Source of the DNA: an uncultured Caulobacter sp.
Lineage (GTDB): Bacteria; Pseudomonadota; Alphaproteobacteria; Caulobacterales; Caulobacteraceae
Assembly (NCBI RefSeq): GCF_947036865.1
Contig: NZ_CAMQSF010000012.1
Location: 1 to 64,000 of the forward strand
DNA: 64,000 nucleotides
Direction of reading: 5' to 3'
Part shown: positions 32,794 through 41,395 of the stretch, in pieces
Layout of the letters: the number at the start of each line of letters is the position of its first letter
How positions within the stretch are numbered: the first letter of the stretch is position 1
Notes under the pieces: generated by a model
Told to the model about the DNA's origin: nothing
What the model saw: the letters and a program-made list of their open reading frames with translations, nothing else
Databases searched by the model: none
Position numbers and translations under genes: made by a program

Positions 32794-34047
32794 ATGGAGG
32801 GTCCTGGCGTCGTTGATCGCTTCCTCGGTGTTTTCACCGCCTATATCGACTCGGGCTTTGGCCTTCTGGGCGGCGAGGTGGCGTTCATCGCCACGACCCT
32901 GATCGTCATCGACGTCACCCTGGCCGCGCTCTTCTGGAGCCTCGGCGAGGGGGAGGATGTTGTCGCCCGGCTGATCCGCAAAACGCTCTTTATCGGGGCC
33001 TTCGCCTACCTGATCGGCAACTGGGCGGCGCTGTCGCGGATCATCTTCGAAAGCTTCGCGGGCCTGGGCCTCAAGGCGTCAGGCACGGGCTTCACGGTTG
33101 ACGACTTGCTGCGCCCCGGGCGCGTCGGTCAGGCGGGCATCGACGCTGGCCGGCCGCTCCTGGAGAGCATCTCCGGGCTGATGGGCTATGTCGCCTTTTT
33201 CGAGAACTTCATCCAGATCGCGGTCTTGCTGATCGCCTGGCTGATTGTGGTTCTGAGCTTCTTCGTTCTGGCGGTTCAGCTCTTCGTCACGCTGATCGAG
33301 TTCAAGCTGACGACGCTCTGCGGCTTCGTGCTGATGCCCTGGGGCCTGTTCGGCAAGACCGCCTTCCTGGCCGAACGCGTGCTCGGCTCCGTGGTGGCCT
33401 CGGGCGTCAAGGTCATGGTGCTGGCTGTGGTCGTCGGCATCGGCTCAACGCTTTTCTCGCAATTCGCGGCCGGCTTTGCCGGTTCGGATCCAACCATCGA
33501 GGAAGCCCTGAGCGTGGTGCTGGCTTCGCTATGCCTGCTGGGCCTTGGCCTGTTCGCGCCTGGCATCGCCAGCGGCCTGGTATCTGGAGGGCCGCAGCTT
33601 TCGGCCGGTGCGGCCGTCGGCAGCGTCGCCGCGGCCGGCGGCGCCTTAGCGGCCGGCGGCGCGCTCGCGAGCCTGGCCGCCGGGGGAGCTGCGGGTTTTG
33701 CCGCCGGTGCGGCGCGGGGCGCGGCGAGCCTGGCGGGCGCCACGGTGGGCGCAGCCCAGAGCGGTGGGGCCATGGGGGTGGCGAAAGCCGCTACTGAAGC
33801 GGCCACAAGCCCCTTGCGGCGCATGGCCCAATCCCTGGGTCAGCGGTTCGACTCCGCACGTCAGAGCCAAACCACCCAGAGCAGCCCCGCGCCGGACGCC
33901 TCGTCCTCGCCCAACACCCCTCCGGCCTGGGCGCGGCGGATGAACCAGCGCCAGACCATCGCCCATGGCGCGGCCGCCGCCAGCCATGCGGCCAGTTCCA
34001 GCCCGTCCGGCGGCGGCGCATCCGTCGACCTTTCCGAGGAGCCGTAA
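32794..34047 (+). CDS. trbL: P-type conjugative transfer protein TrbL (VirB6)
   Basis: 417 residues from ATG 32794, three bases after trbK; the track start at 32689 lies inside trbK. Polytopic inner-membrane channel component with several hydrophobic helices (about 12-50, 65-90, 140-185, 205-245). The Gly/Ala-rich segment (about 270-340) and Ser/Pro/Gln-rich tail are typical of TrbL. 'FVTLIEFKLTTLCGFVLMPWGLFGKTAFLAERVLG' is the conserved core. Confidence 0.93.
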   Translation: MEGPGVVDRFLGVFTAYIDSGFGLLGGEVAFIATTLIVIDVTLAALFWSLGEGEDVVARLIRKTLFIGAFAYLIGNWAALSRIIFESFAGLGLKASGTGFTVDDLLRPGRVGQAGIDAGRPLLESISGLMGYVAFFENFIQIAVLLIAWLIVVLSFFVLAVQLFVTLIEFKLTTLCGFVLMPWGLFGKTAFLAERVLGSVVASGVKVMVLAVVVGIGSTLFSQFAAGFAGSDPTIEEALSVVLASLCLLGLGLFAPGIASGLVSGGPQLSAGAAVGSVAAAGGALAAGGALASLAAGGAAGFAAGAARGAASLAGATVGAAQSGGAMGVAKAATEAATSPLRRMAQSLGQRFDSARQSQTTQSSPAPDASSSPNTPPAWARRMNQRQTIAHGAAAASHAASSSPSGGGASVDLSEEP

Positions 34048-34050
34048 CCG

Positions 34051-34734
34051 ATGTTTCGCCGGTCCGAGATCCGCTATGGCGCCACGCCCGAACCCGACAC
34101 GCCCTACCGCCGCGCCAAGCAGGTCTGGGATGAGCGCGAGGGGCGGCTAGCCGTCACAGGTCGCCGCGCCTGGGCGGTGGCCCTGGTCCAGGGCGGCGCG
34201 ATCGCGGTGCTGACCGGGGCGCTCGTCTGGCAGAGCGCCCGAGGGCATATCGTGCCCTGGGTCGTCGAGGTCGACCGGTACGGCGAAGCCCGCACCGTCG
34301 GCCCCGCCACCGCCGACTTCAAGCCGAGCGACTTCCTGATCGCCGCGCGTCTGGAGCGCTTCATCGAAGAGGTGCGATCGGTCTCATCCGATCCGGTGGT
34401 GGTCACCCGTAACTGGCTTTCGGCCTATCAGTTCACCACCGAGCGCGGCGCGGCGGCCCTGACCGCCTACGGCAAGATCAACGATCCGCGTCAACGGGTG
34501 GGCAAGGAGCAGGTGTCGGTAGACGTCACCAGCGTGCTGCGCGCCTCGCCGACCAGTTTCCGCCTCTCCTGGATCGAACGCCACTACCAGGACGGGGCCC
34601 TGACCGGGACCGAGCGCTGGTCGGCGATCCTCACTCTCGTCGACCGGCCGACCAACCAGGTCGAGCGGCTGAAGGCCAACCCGCTCCACCTTTATGTCGA
34701 CGCGATCGACTGGTCCAAGGAGATGACCCCGTGA
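34051..34734 (+). CDS. trbF: Conjugal transfer protein TrbF (VirB8)
   Basis: 227 residues: cytoplasmic N-terminus, one membrane helix ('AWAVALVQGGAIAVLTGALVWQS', about 45-67) and a VirB8-type periplasmic domain with 'VVTRNWLSAYQFTTERGAAALTAYGKINDPRQRVGKEQVSVDVTSVLRASPTSFRLSW'. Scaffold between inner membrane and channel. Operon position between trbL and trbG is standard. Confidence 0.93.
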   Translation: MFRRSEIRYGATPEPDTPYRRAKQVWDEREGRLAVTGRRAWAVALVQGGAIAVLTGALVWQSARGHIVPWVVEVDRYGEARTVGPATADFKPSDFLIAARLERFIEEVRSVSSDPVVVTRNWLSAYQFTTERGAAALTAYGKINDPRQRVGKEQVSVDVTSVLRASPTSFRLSWIERHYQDGALTGTERWSAILTLVDRPTNQVERLKANPLHLYVDAIDWSKEMTP

Positions 34735-35579
34735 CCCCATTTGTCCGATCGGCCATCCTCGTCGCCGCCCTGGCCGCCACCGCCCAAACCACCAACGCTC
34801 AGACACGCACGCCCACGCCACGCAGCGTCGCGGCGGCCAACACCGCCGCCCGGGTCCAGCCGCAGCTCGAGGCTTTCCAGGGCGCCATGCAGCGGTTCGC
34901 CTGGAGCGAGGGCGGCCTCTATCAGGTCTACACCGCGCCGGGCCGGATCACCGATCTGGTGCTCGAGGCCGGCGAGCGCCTGGCGGGACCGGGTCCGATC
35001 GCGGCGGGCGACACCGCCCGATGGGTGATCGGCGACACCGAAAGCGGCGATGGCGAGACCCGCCGCGTCCACGTTCTGATCAAGCCCACCCTGCCAGGCC
35101 TCGCGACCAACCTCGTCATCAACACCGATCGCCGAACCTACTATGTCGAGCTGCGGGCTAGCGCGACGACCTACATGGCCTCGGTCGCCTGGACCTATCC
35201 GAAAGATTCGCTGATCGCGGTGTCCAAGCCCAAGCTCGCGGTCGCGCCAACAAGCCCCGCGCCCGCTCAAGTGCCCGTAGGCCTCAACCTTGCGCGCTTG
35301 AACTTCGACTACCGGATCTCTGGCGACAAGGTCGCCTGGCGCCCGCAACAGGTGTTCGACGATGGCGCCAAGGTGCATGTCGTCTTTCCGGCCGGCGTCG
35401 CCTCTGGCGATCTTCCGCCGCTCTTCCTGATCGACGCCGCAGGCAAGGCCGGCCTGATTAACTATCGGCTCGACGGACGCCAGATCATCGTCGATCGTTT
35501 GTTCGAAAAGGCCGAACTCCGGCTCGGCGACCGACGCTCGGCCCGCAAGGTGCGGATCGAACGGGTCCAGCACCCGTGA
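34731..35579 (+). CDS. trbG: P-type conjugative transfer protein TrbG (VirB9)
   Basis: 282 residues from a GTG in the overlap with trbF. Signal peptide 'FVRSAILVAALAATAQTTNAQ' leads to a VirB9/CagX domain: 'GGLYQVYTAPGRITDLVLEAGERLAGPGPIAAGDTARWVIGDTESGDGETRRVHVLIKPTLPGLATNLVINTDRRTYYVEL'. The C-terminal part has 'NYRLDGRQIIVDRLFEKAELRLG'. Outer-membrane core complex component. Confidence 0.94.
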   Translation: MTPFVRSAILVAALAATAQTTNAQTRTPTPRSVAAANTAARVQPQLEAFQGAMQRFAWSEGGLYQVYTAPGRITDLVLEAGERLAGPGPIAAGDTARWVIGDTESGDGETRRVHVLIKPTLPGLATNLVINTDRRTYYVELRASATTYMASVAWTYPKDSLIAVSKPKLAVAPTSPAPAQVPVGLNLARLNFDYRISGDKVAWRPQQVFDDGAKVHVVFPAGVASGDLPPLFLIDAAGKAGLINYRLDGRQIIVDRLFEKAELRLGDRRSARKVRIERVQHP

Positions 35580-36712
35580 GCCCGCCCGATCCAGGCCAAG
35601 CCGCCCGCGACGCCGTCCGGCTACGCGCGCCGCCGCCCAAGGTCGCGCGGCTCTCGCGGGTCGCGGTCACGTGCCTGGCGGGCTTGGCCGCAGCGAGCGT
35701 CGGCGCCGCCATCACCCTGGCGCTGCAGCCCCAAAAGCCCAAGCCCACGGTGCTCAAAGCCGAGACTGGCGATGGCCGCCCCCCGCAGGTGACGGGCCCG
35801 AGGACCTACGCCGAGGTTCCCAGGCTTGGACCGCCGCTCCCGGGCGACCTCGGACGCCCGATCGTCGCGGCCCAGGCTCGTGGCCAGGACGTCCCCACGC
35901 CGCCGGTCGGCCAATCAGGCCAAGATCCAAGAGAGCAGGCCCGAGCTCAGGCCGTTGAGACCGCACGCACAAGCCCCGTGTTCAATCGCACCAACAACGC
36001 AGCGACGGCGCCTTCTATCGCTATGCCACTCCCGGCGCAGACGGGACCGACGACACTCCCCGAGGCCCGTTCGGGGACTTCGATCACCGACAGCCGTCGC
36101 GGGTTCCTCGATCAAGACAGCCCGCCCTCCACCAGCGCCTTTCGCCCGACGTCGCCGGCAGGTCGGTACGTGCTGCTCGCGCAGACCGTCATTCCCGCCG
36201 CCCTGATCAGCGCCGTCAGCTCCGACCTGCCCGGCCCCGTCTCGGCCCAGGTGACCCGCAATATCCATGACAGCCTGACCGGCCGGACAATTCTCATCCC
36301 GCAAGGCTCGAGGCTGATCGGCCGCTACGATAGCCAGGTCGCCTTCGGCCAAAGACGTGTGTTGCTGGCCTGGGACAGGGTGATCTTTCCCGATGGCCGC
36401 TCCCTGCAGCTCGACCGTCTGGTCGCGGGCGACAGCCAGGGCCGTTCGGGGCTCGTGGACGAGATCAACGCCCACTGGGGCGACATGGCCAAGGCCGCCC
36501 TGCTCTCCAGCACTCTCGGTGCTGGCGCCGCCATTGGGGCTGACGACGAGAGCGACATCGCTCGCGCCCTGCGCCAGGGCGTGCAGGACACGGTCAACCA
36601 GACGGGCCAGCAGGTTGTGAGAAAGCAGCTGGACGTGCAGCCGACCCTGACGCTGCGCCCGGGCCTTCCCCTCACAGTCATCGTAACCCGCGACATTGTC
36701 TTCGACGACTAG
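35576..36712 (+). CDS. trbI: Conjugal transfer protein TrbI (VirB10)
   Basis: 378 residues from GTG 35576 in a 4-base overlap with trbG. One N-terminal membrane helix ('VTCLAGLAAASVGAAITLAL'), a Pro/Gln-rich linker and the VirB10 beta-barrel domain: 'LLAQTVIPAALISAVSSDLPGPVSAQVTRNIHDSLTGRTILIPQGSRLIGRYDSQVAFGQRRVLLAWDRVIFPDG'. The end 'QPTLTLRPGLPLTVIVTRDIVF' is also typical. Last gene of the trb operon; the LysR gene overlaps its 3' end by four bases from the other strand. Confidence 0.95.
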   Translation: MSPPDPGQAARDAVRLRAPPPKVARLSRVAVTCLAGLAAASVGAAITLALQPQKPKPTVLKAETGDGRPPQVTGPRTYAEVPRLGPPLPGDLGRPIVAAQARGQDVPTPPVGQSGQDPREQARAQAVETARTSPVFNRTNNAATAPSIAMPLPAQTGPTTLPEARSGTSITDSRRGFLDQDSPPSTSAFRPTSPAGRYVLLAQTVIPAALISAVSSDLPGPVSAQVTRNIHDSLTGRTILIPQGSRLIGRYDSQVAFGQRRVLLAWDRVIFPDGRSLQLDRLVAGDSQGRSGLVDEINAHWGDMAKAALLSSTLGAGAAIGADDESDIARALRQGVQDTVNQTGQQVVRKQLDVQPTLTLRPGLPLTVIVTRDIVFDD

Positions 36713-37626
36713 CCGACGCCCTGAAGCGAAGACAGAAAACAGTCGACGATGGCCTTGCGTGGGCGCCGCCCAAGAACGGCGTCGAAGGCCAGGAAGCTTC
36801 GAGCCAAGGGCCGATAGGCGACACCAGTGACGCGAGCCGCATCGCTCTCGTTGACGATCCCCAGGCCCTGACCAAGCGCGACGCGTCTGGCGACACTGGC
36901 AGGCGTCGCCGCCACGGCGATCGTCTTCGCCGCGTCGCGGCCAAGTCGCCTTGCCGCGAGAGAGGCCACCTCTTCGAGGACCGCAGAGGCCGTCAGGAGA
37001 CGGCGCCCCTCGAGAGCCAACCAGGTGACCGAGGTCTCGGCGCCCAGAGGCGCGTTCGCAGGGACGGCCAGCAGCAGGCGCTCGCGCCAAGCCGAAACCC
37101 TGGCCAGATTGCCCCCCGCTGCTGGCAGAAAAGCGAGATCCAGTCGCCCCCGCTCCAACGAAAGGCTGAGGCCATTCAGGCAATCCTCGGCGAGTTCAAT
37201 CAGCACGCCGGGCTCCCTGTCCAGCAGCGAGCGCATCAGTTCCTGTGGCTTTCCGCCGCCGAGGCCCGACAGCAGGCCAATCCGCAAAACACGGTGATCG
37301 GCGCGCGCCGCATCGGCCGCGCGCTCAACCACCTGGTCGAGACCGACGACCGCAATCCGGGCGCTGAGAACAAAGTCTTCGCCCACCGAGGTGAGGCGCA
37401 CGCCATTCGGCCCGCGCTCAAAGATCGGGGCGCCCAGACGCGCCTCGAGATCCTGGATCCGTCGCGACACCGCCGATTGCTGGACGCCGAGACGCCGCGC
37501 GGCTCGACGGAAGCCACCGGCCTCCGCCGCCGCCAGAACATAGCGCAGGTGGTGCAGGCCCAGCCCCGCGCGCGCGCTCGCCCGCCCCATCTCGCCCTTG
37601 GCCATGTCTGAAACGGTTGCTAGCAC
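36709..37626 (-). CDS. LysR-family regulator adjoining the trb operon
   Basis: About 300 residues; starts at ATG 37626 or 37605 (MAKGEMGRAS). HTH: 'LHHLRYVLAAAEAGGFRRAARRLGVQQSAVSRRIQDLEARLGAPIFERGPNGVRLT'. A LysR gene converging on trbI is usual in this ICE class and probably regulates transfer. A CTATAG-N5-CTATAG dyad at 37697-37713, 70-85 bp upstream of its start, could be its own binding site (T-N11-A type). Confidence 0.88.
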   Translation of the reverse strand: MLATVSDMAKGEMGRASARAGLGLHHLRYVLAAAEAGGFRRAARRLGVQQSAVSRRIQDLEARLGAPIFERGPNGVRLTSVGEDFVLSARIAVVGLDQVVERAADAARADHRVLRIGLLSGLGGGKPQELMRSLLDREPGVLIELAEDCLNGLSLSLERGRLDLAFLPAAGGNLARVSAWRERLLLAVPANAPLGAETSVTWLALEGRRLLTASAVLEEVASLAARRLGRDAAKTIAVAATPASVARRVALGQGLGIVNESDAARVTGVAYRPLARSFLAFDAVLGRRPRKAIVDCFLSSLQGVG

Positions 37627-37696
37627 GAGTCGAGCCGCCCCAGCGATCGCAGCGACCGCGCCGTCAATCGACCGCGCCAGGACGCGCGCGGCTACT

Positions 37697-37713
37697 CTAT
37701 AGAGCGACTATAG
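37697..37713. promoter_or_regulatory. LysR-type binding site candidate
   Basis: CTATAGAGCGACTATAG contains ATAG-N5-CTAT dyad symmetry of T-N11-A form. It lies in the 181-bp gap between divergent lysR and the MNT-HEPN gene, so it could act on both. Confidence 0.45.
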
Positions 37714-37807
37714 ACGGAATATTCTCTGTCCAAGCGCAACGAACGGTGGCGCCAACCACGCCTGTCGCCCTAGACTCCCCGCGAGACAGCCATTCACCGA
37801 AGGAACC

Positions 37808-38722
37808 ATGAAGACGTCGCTCGACCACCTTCCGGCCGCCAAGCGCAAGGAGCTCGACCTTGTGGTCGGTATCCTGCGGGAGGGTTTCGCCGAGGCCCTG
37901 AGCCGACGGACCATGCCGCGCTTTCGCAATGGCAAGATTCTGAAGATCATTCTGTTCGGCAGCTACGCTCGGGGTGATTGGGTCGAGGATCCCAAAGGCC
38001 GCTACTTCTCGGACTTCGACATCCTCGTCGTCGTAAATCACGACGACCTGGCCGACCTCGAAGAGTTCTGGTCCGGTCCGGACGAAACCCTCCTCAAGGA
38101 ACTGGCCTCAGGCGAACGCCTGCGCACTCAGCCGAACTTCATCGTCCACAGCCTCGACGACGTGAACGAGAAGCTTCGTCTGGGCCGCTACTTCTTTACG
38201 GATATCCTGAGAGACGGGATCACGCTTTTCGAAGAAGCCGGCTTTCCATTCGCCAATCCCGAGGCGCTTTCACCCCAAGACGCCTACAGCGAGACCAGAG
38301 CCTATTTCGATGAGTGGCACGCAAGCGCCGTAGGCTTCCTCGATACTGCTCTTTACGTCCGTCGACAGGGGCGACCTAAGGAGGCTGCCTTTCAGCTTCA
38401 CCAAGCAGCGGAACGCGCTTACCACGGGCTAATCCTGGCCCTCACGCTATATAGCGCCAAGACCCATCGACTGAATCTACTTCGCGATCGCGCAGAGGCC
38501 CTCGACAGTCGACTTGTTGGCGTCTGGCCGCGCACTAACAAGTTCGAGCGCCAGGGCTTCGATCTGATCCGCCGCGCTTATGTTGAGGCGCGCTACTCAG
38601 CGCACTACGAGATCTCCGATGAACATCTGGCTTGGCTGGAAGAACGGGTGGCCGCACTGCAGGAAGTGGTCGAGCGGATCGCACTTGATCGTATCGAGGC
38701 ATTGAGGGCCGCGGCCGCCTAG
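37808..38722 (+). CDS. Fused nucleotidyltransferase (MNT) - HEPN protein
   Basis: 304 residues. The N-terminal minimal nucleotidyltransferase has 'LFGSYARGDW' (Gly-Ser at 51-52) and the metal-binding pair in 'RYFSDFDILVV' (D69, D71). The C-terminal part (about 155-300) is a HEPN domain: 'YFDEWHASAVGFLDTALYVRRQGRPKEAAFQLHQAAERAYHGLILALTLYSAKTHRLNLL' and 'RRAYVEARYSAHYEI', where the last Arg/His could be the RNase residues. Separate MNT/HEPN pairs are toxin-antitoxin systems in which MNT AMPylates HEPN. A fusion puts both parts in one chain. First gene of the defence-like island. Confidence 0.85.
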   Translation: MKTSLDHLPAAKRKELDLVVGILREGFAEALSRRTMPRFRNGKILKIILFGSYARGDWVEDPKGRYFSDFDILVVVNHDDLADLEEFWSGPDETLLKELASGERLRTQPNFIVHSLDDVNEKLRLGRYFFTDILRDGITLFEEAGFPFANPEALSPQDAYSETRAYFDEWHASAVGFLDTALYVRRQGRPKEAAFQLHQAAERAYHGLILALTLYSAKTHRLNLLRDRAEALDSRLVGVWPRTNKFERQGFDLIRRAYVEARYSAHYEISDEHLAWLEERVAALQEVVERIALDRIEALRAAAA

Positions 38723-38906
38723 CGCCGGTTGCTGCCGTTGGCCACCCTCCAGTAGGGCGACGCTCAGATAATTGACGCTCAGCTCGCACTGGGCCTATCG
38801 CTCATTACTGCGCATGAGCCGTTCCCTCAATTTCGGATAATTTCTGCTTCGCATTCGCTATCTTCGGCGCGGAAACGCGTCGGATCCCACTGCCTGAGGC
38901 CACGTC

Positions 38907-39731
38907 ATGACACTGCTGATGGTTTGGAGGGAAAGCGAGGCAGACCGTATATGGATCGTCAGCGACAGCCGCTTGTCAAGAGACGGCCCGACGGGCGGCA
39001 TTGACCGGATGACGGACCGCGCCGCGAAGATACTTGAAGCGGACCTCCACTTATTGGGGCGCGATCCTGGCCATCCCCCGCTAAAGTCTCGTACTGTTGG
39101 GTTTGCTTACACCGGAAGCACCCTTGTAGCGCTGGAGGCCTACGCTGCGGTGTTGCCGCTCTGGTCGCGGCTCATGTCTTCCGGCGAACAAAAGCTTCCA
39201 AGCATGGGAGATTGCGCCAGGCACTTAGGCGTATTCCTGAAAGCGTATGCGTTCGACCTTGCGAACAGCGGCGCCGTCGGCACGGAATGCATTCTTCTCG
39301 GCCGGGACGACGAGGCTGGCGTTGTGGAAGCGTGGCAGGTGAAGGTCCATAAGGTCGCTACCGGGATAGATCTTACCGTGGACCAGCTGAGGCTTGGGAA
39401 CGGCGAGCTCCAGTTATTCGGAAGCGGCAAACACGATGCGATCGCACGGCTGCGCGACCTGAACCCGGAGGCGAAACCCTGGCGACGTGAGCCGCTCGAC
39501 ATGCTGCGCGAGCAGTTGAGTCAGGACGAACTAGGCACCGTCGGCGGCGGTGTCCAAGTGGCCTTCGCTGCACCCGACCGCTTCCACCTCAGCGCGGATG
39601 CGACAGCTGCTGGTTGGGGTAGAGCTTCCTGGGGCGACCCTTGGGTTGCTATTCGCTTTCGCGGCTTTGACTTGTCTGAAGTTAGTCAGGTCGGACACAC
39701 TTTCGCGTCGCTGGCCGGCGTCAGCGGCTAG
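38907..39731 (+). CDS. Candidate proteasome-like Ntn-hydrolase
   Basis: 274 residues; family not recognised by name. The N-terminus reads like a proteasome/HslV beta subunit: Thr directly after Met (M-T2-LLMVW), a strand, then 'IWIVSDSRLS' (D20, the position of HslV Asp17), 'MTDRAAKIL' (K41, the position of Lys33) and 'RTVGFAYTGSTLVALEAYAAVLPLW' like the 'GxAGxxxDA' segment. Removal of Met would expose Thr as the nucleophile. Middle and C-terminal parts have strand-helix alternation consistent with the fold. The assignment is from pattern reading only. Its 3' end overlaps vsr by 11 bases tail to tail. Confidence 0.5.
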   Translation: MTLLMVWRESEADRIWIVSDSRLSRDGPTGGIDRMTDRAAKILEADLHLLGRDPGHPPLKSRTVGFAYTGSTLVALEAYAAVLPLWSRLMSSGEQKLPSMGDCARHLGVFLKAYAFDLANSGAVGTECILLGRDDEAGVVEAWQVKVHKVATGIDLTVDQLRLGNGELQLFGSGKHDAIARLRDLNPEAKPWRREPLDMLREQLSQDELGTVGGGVQVAFAAPDRFHLSADATAAGWGRASWGDPWVAIRFRGFDLSEVSQVGHTFASLAGVSG

Positions 39732-40188
39732 GCGCAGAGACGCGACGATGCCGGTTGGGGCAGGATACACTTTGAAAGTGAGCCAGAAGAGGCTCCTTGA
39801 ATCGATCTTTCTTTACGTCACACTCCCAAACCTCCAGAACCCGCCAGCCCATCTCTTCTGCCTTCCTACGGTTAACGGCATCTCGAGCAACGTTCCGCTC
39901 AAACTTTTCAAGCCAAAGCGCCGTTCTAGTCTTAGGAATACTGGCATAGCGACAATCGGCATGACGGTGCCAAAAACAACCATGCACGAAAATCACTGTC
40001 TTCCATCTGGGAAGTACGATGTCCGGGCGACCGGGCATATTCGCTTCATGCAGCCGAAATCTGAGCCCCGCCCGGTGCAGCGCCCTACGCACGGCCATTT
40101 CCGGTGAGGTATTGCGACTGGAAACACGGCTCATAATCCGCCGCGTCAAGTCGCTGACCGGCACGTCTTCATCGAACTTTGACTGCAT
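39721..40188 (-). CDS. vsr: Very short patch repair endonuclease (Vsr), first copy
   Basis: 155 residues. T:G mismatch nickase that repairs deaminated 5-methylcytosine. Family blocks: 'SDLTRRIMSRVSSRNTSPEMAVRRALHRAGLRFRLHEANMPGRPDIVLPRWKTVIFVHGCFWHRHADC' (catalytic Asp in 'RPDIVL', zinc ligands Cys/His in 'HGCFWHRH..C') and 'RRKAEEMGWRVLEVWECDVKKD'. It lies 18 bases after the cytosine methyltransferase on the same strand, the usual partner. Confidence 0.95.
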   Translation of the reverse strand: MQSKFDEDVPVSDLTRRIMSRVSSRNTSPEMAVRRALHRAGLRFRLHEANMPGRPDIVLPRWKTVIFVHGCFWHRHADCRYASIPKTRTALWLEKFERNVARDAVNRRKAEEMGWRVLEVWECDVKKDRFKEPLLAHFQSVSCPNRHRRVSAPSR

Positions 40189-40206
40189 AGGCGCCGCTCG
40201 CGGACT

Positions 40207-41295
40207 TTACTCTGCGGCTATTTGCAACCGCCCATGGTCTGTACGCGCGGCGAGTAGCGAGAATATGGCCTTAGACATGATTGGTGAGACGCTGTTCCCG
40301 ATCATGCGGAACGAATGCCAGACGGTCGGATGAAAGCGGAAGTCGTCTGGAAAACCCTGAAGGCGTGCGGCTTCGCGAACCGTGATCACGCGCGGCTCGG
40401 TGGGATGGATGGGTCGCACAGATTGGAATGAGCCGCGATCACTGCCTGTCCCCGCCCTCAAGGTTGGGCACTGCCCATCCCAAGCTAGACGAGGATGGCG
40501 CCCAATGATGTCAACTCCACCTTGGGCAACGTTGCGGAACCGCTCAATGACTGCAGCGGTGTGCGCTGTCTGGCGATGCCCAGTGAACTTGGCGTCAGGC
40601 GCAAGAAGTTGATCGCGATAAGAATTCCCCTCCGCTGAAGGTGGCAACTGCCAGACGTCGAAGCCTAAATCAGGCTCGCACTCGACTGCTGAGGAAAGGT
40701 CGCCGATGGCATCGGCCACGGTCGCGGCCGGCATTTTCGCACCCTCGAGGTCCGCGAGCGTGATTGGATCGCACCGACGGGGGTCCACCCCGATCACAAA
40801 GAGTCGTCGGCGCTTTGTAGCCGCCCCAAAGTCGGCGGCGTCGAGCAGCACGGGGCCGAGCAGATCGTACTTTCCCGCCACCCTTGCCATTGCTGCGTCC
40901 AGCACGGGCTTGGCGTCCGCATATCCCAGGCCTTTGACGTTCTCCATAACGAAGAACGCTGGAGAAATCTCAGCGACCAATCTGAAAAAGTGATCGAGAA
41001 GATCGCGTCTCGGGTCATCGACTTTTCGCTGGCCAATGTCGCTAAAGGCTTGGCATGGCGGCCCGCCGAAAACTCCCAACACATGGCCACCGGCGAGGTT
41101 TAGAATGTCGCTGCCGGTTGCGGTCGAAAGATCGCCAGGGATAAAGGTTGAATCTGGAAAGTTCGTAGAGAATGACGACGTCAGGATCGGGTCAACGTCG
41201 AACGCCAATTCAGCACCGAATCCGGCCGCGCGGGCACCCAAGGCGAACCCACCACAACCGGAGAACAAATCGACCATCCGAGGTTGCACTTGCAC
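40207..41295 (-). CDS. DNA (cytosine-5) methyltransferase, first copy
   Basis: Modifies C5 of cytosine in a defined site. From GTG 41295 (after a GGGG ribosome-site-like run) the protein has about 362 residues. ATG 41370 and ATG 41277 are alternatives; the track's 41565 start would overlap the divergent gene. Motifs in order: 'MVDLFSGCGGFALGARAAGFGAELAFDVD' (motif I), 'GHVLGVFGGPPCQAFSDIG' (IV, catalytic Cys), 'FFVMENVKG' (VI), 'RRRLFVIGVD' (VIII), 'PRVITVREAARLQGFPDDF' (IX) and 'MIGNSVSPIMSKAI' (X). It forms an operon with vsr; the GHKL ATPase gene is divergent. Confidence 0.92.
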   Translation of the reverse strand: MQVQPRMVDLFSGCGGFALGARAAGFGAELAFDVDPILTSSFSTNFPDSTFIPGDLSTATGSDILNLAGGHVLGVFGGPPCQAFSDIGQRKVDDPRRDLLDHFFRLVAEISPAFFVMENVKGLGYADAKPVLDAAMARVAGKYDLLGPVLLDAADFGAATKRRRLFVIGVDPRRCDPITLADLEGAKMPAATVADAIGDLSSAVECEPDLGFDVWQLPPSAEGNSYRDQLLAPDAKFTGHRQTAHTAAVIERFRNVAQGGVDIIGRHPRLAWDGQCPTLRAGTGSDRGSFQSVRPIHPTEPRVITVREAARLQGFPDDFRFHPTVWHSFRMIGNSVSPIMSKAIFSLLAARTDHGRLQIAAE

Positions 41296-41395
41296 CGAGA
41301 GCCCCTTCAGCCGACTATGCCTCGGGGCGTTGATAACCTGTTTCGGTAGACTGGTCGACTTTCCCGACATTTCGGACGGGCGAAGGTTTGGGCAC

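Noticed and set aside
37808-38722. Reading the MNT-HEPN protein as an aminoglycoside nucleotidyltransferase (resistance gene)
   Set aside because: The GS..DxD core is general to nucleotidyltransferases, and the C-terminal domain fits HEPN rather than ANT enzymes; the context is defence-like.
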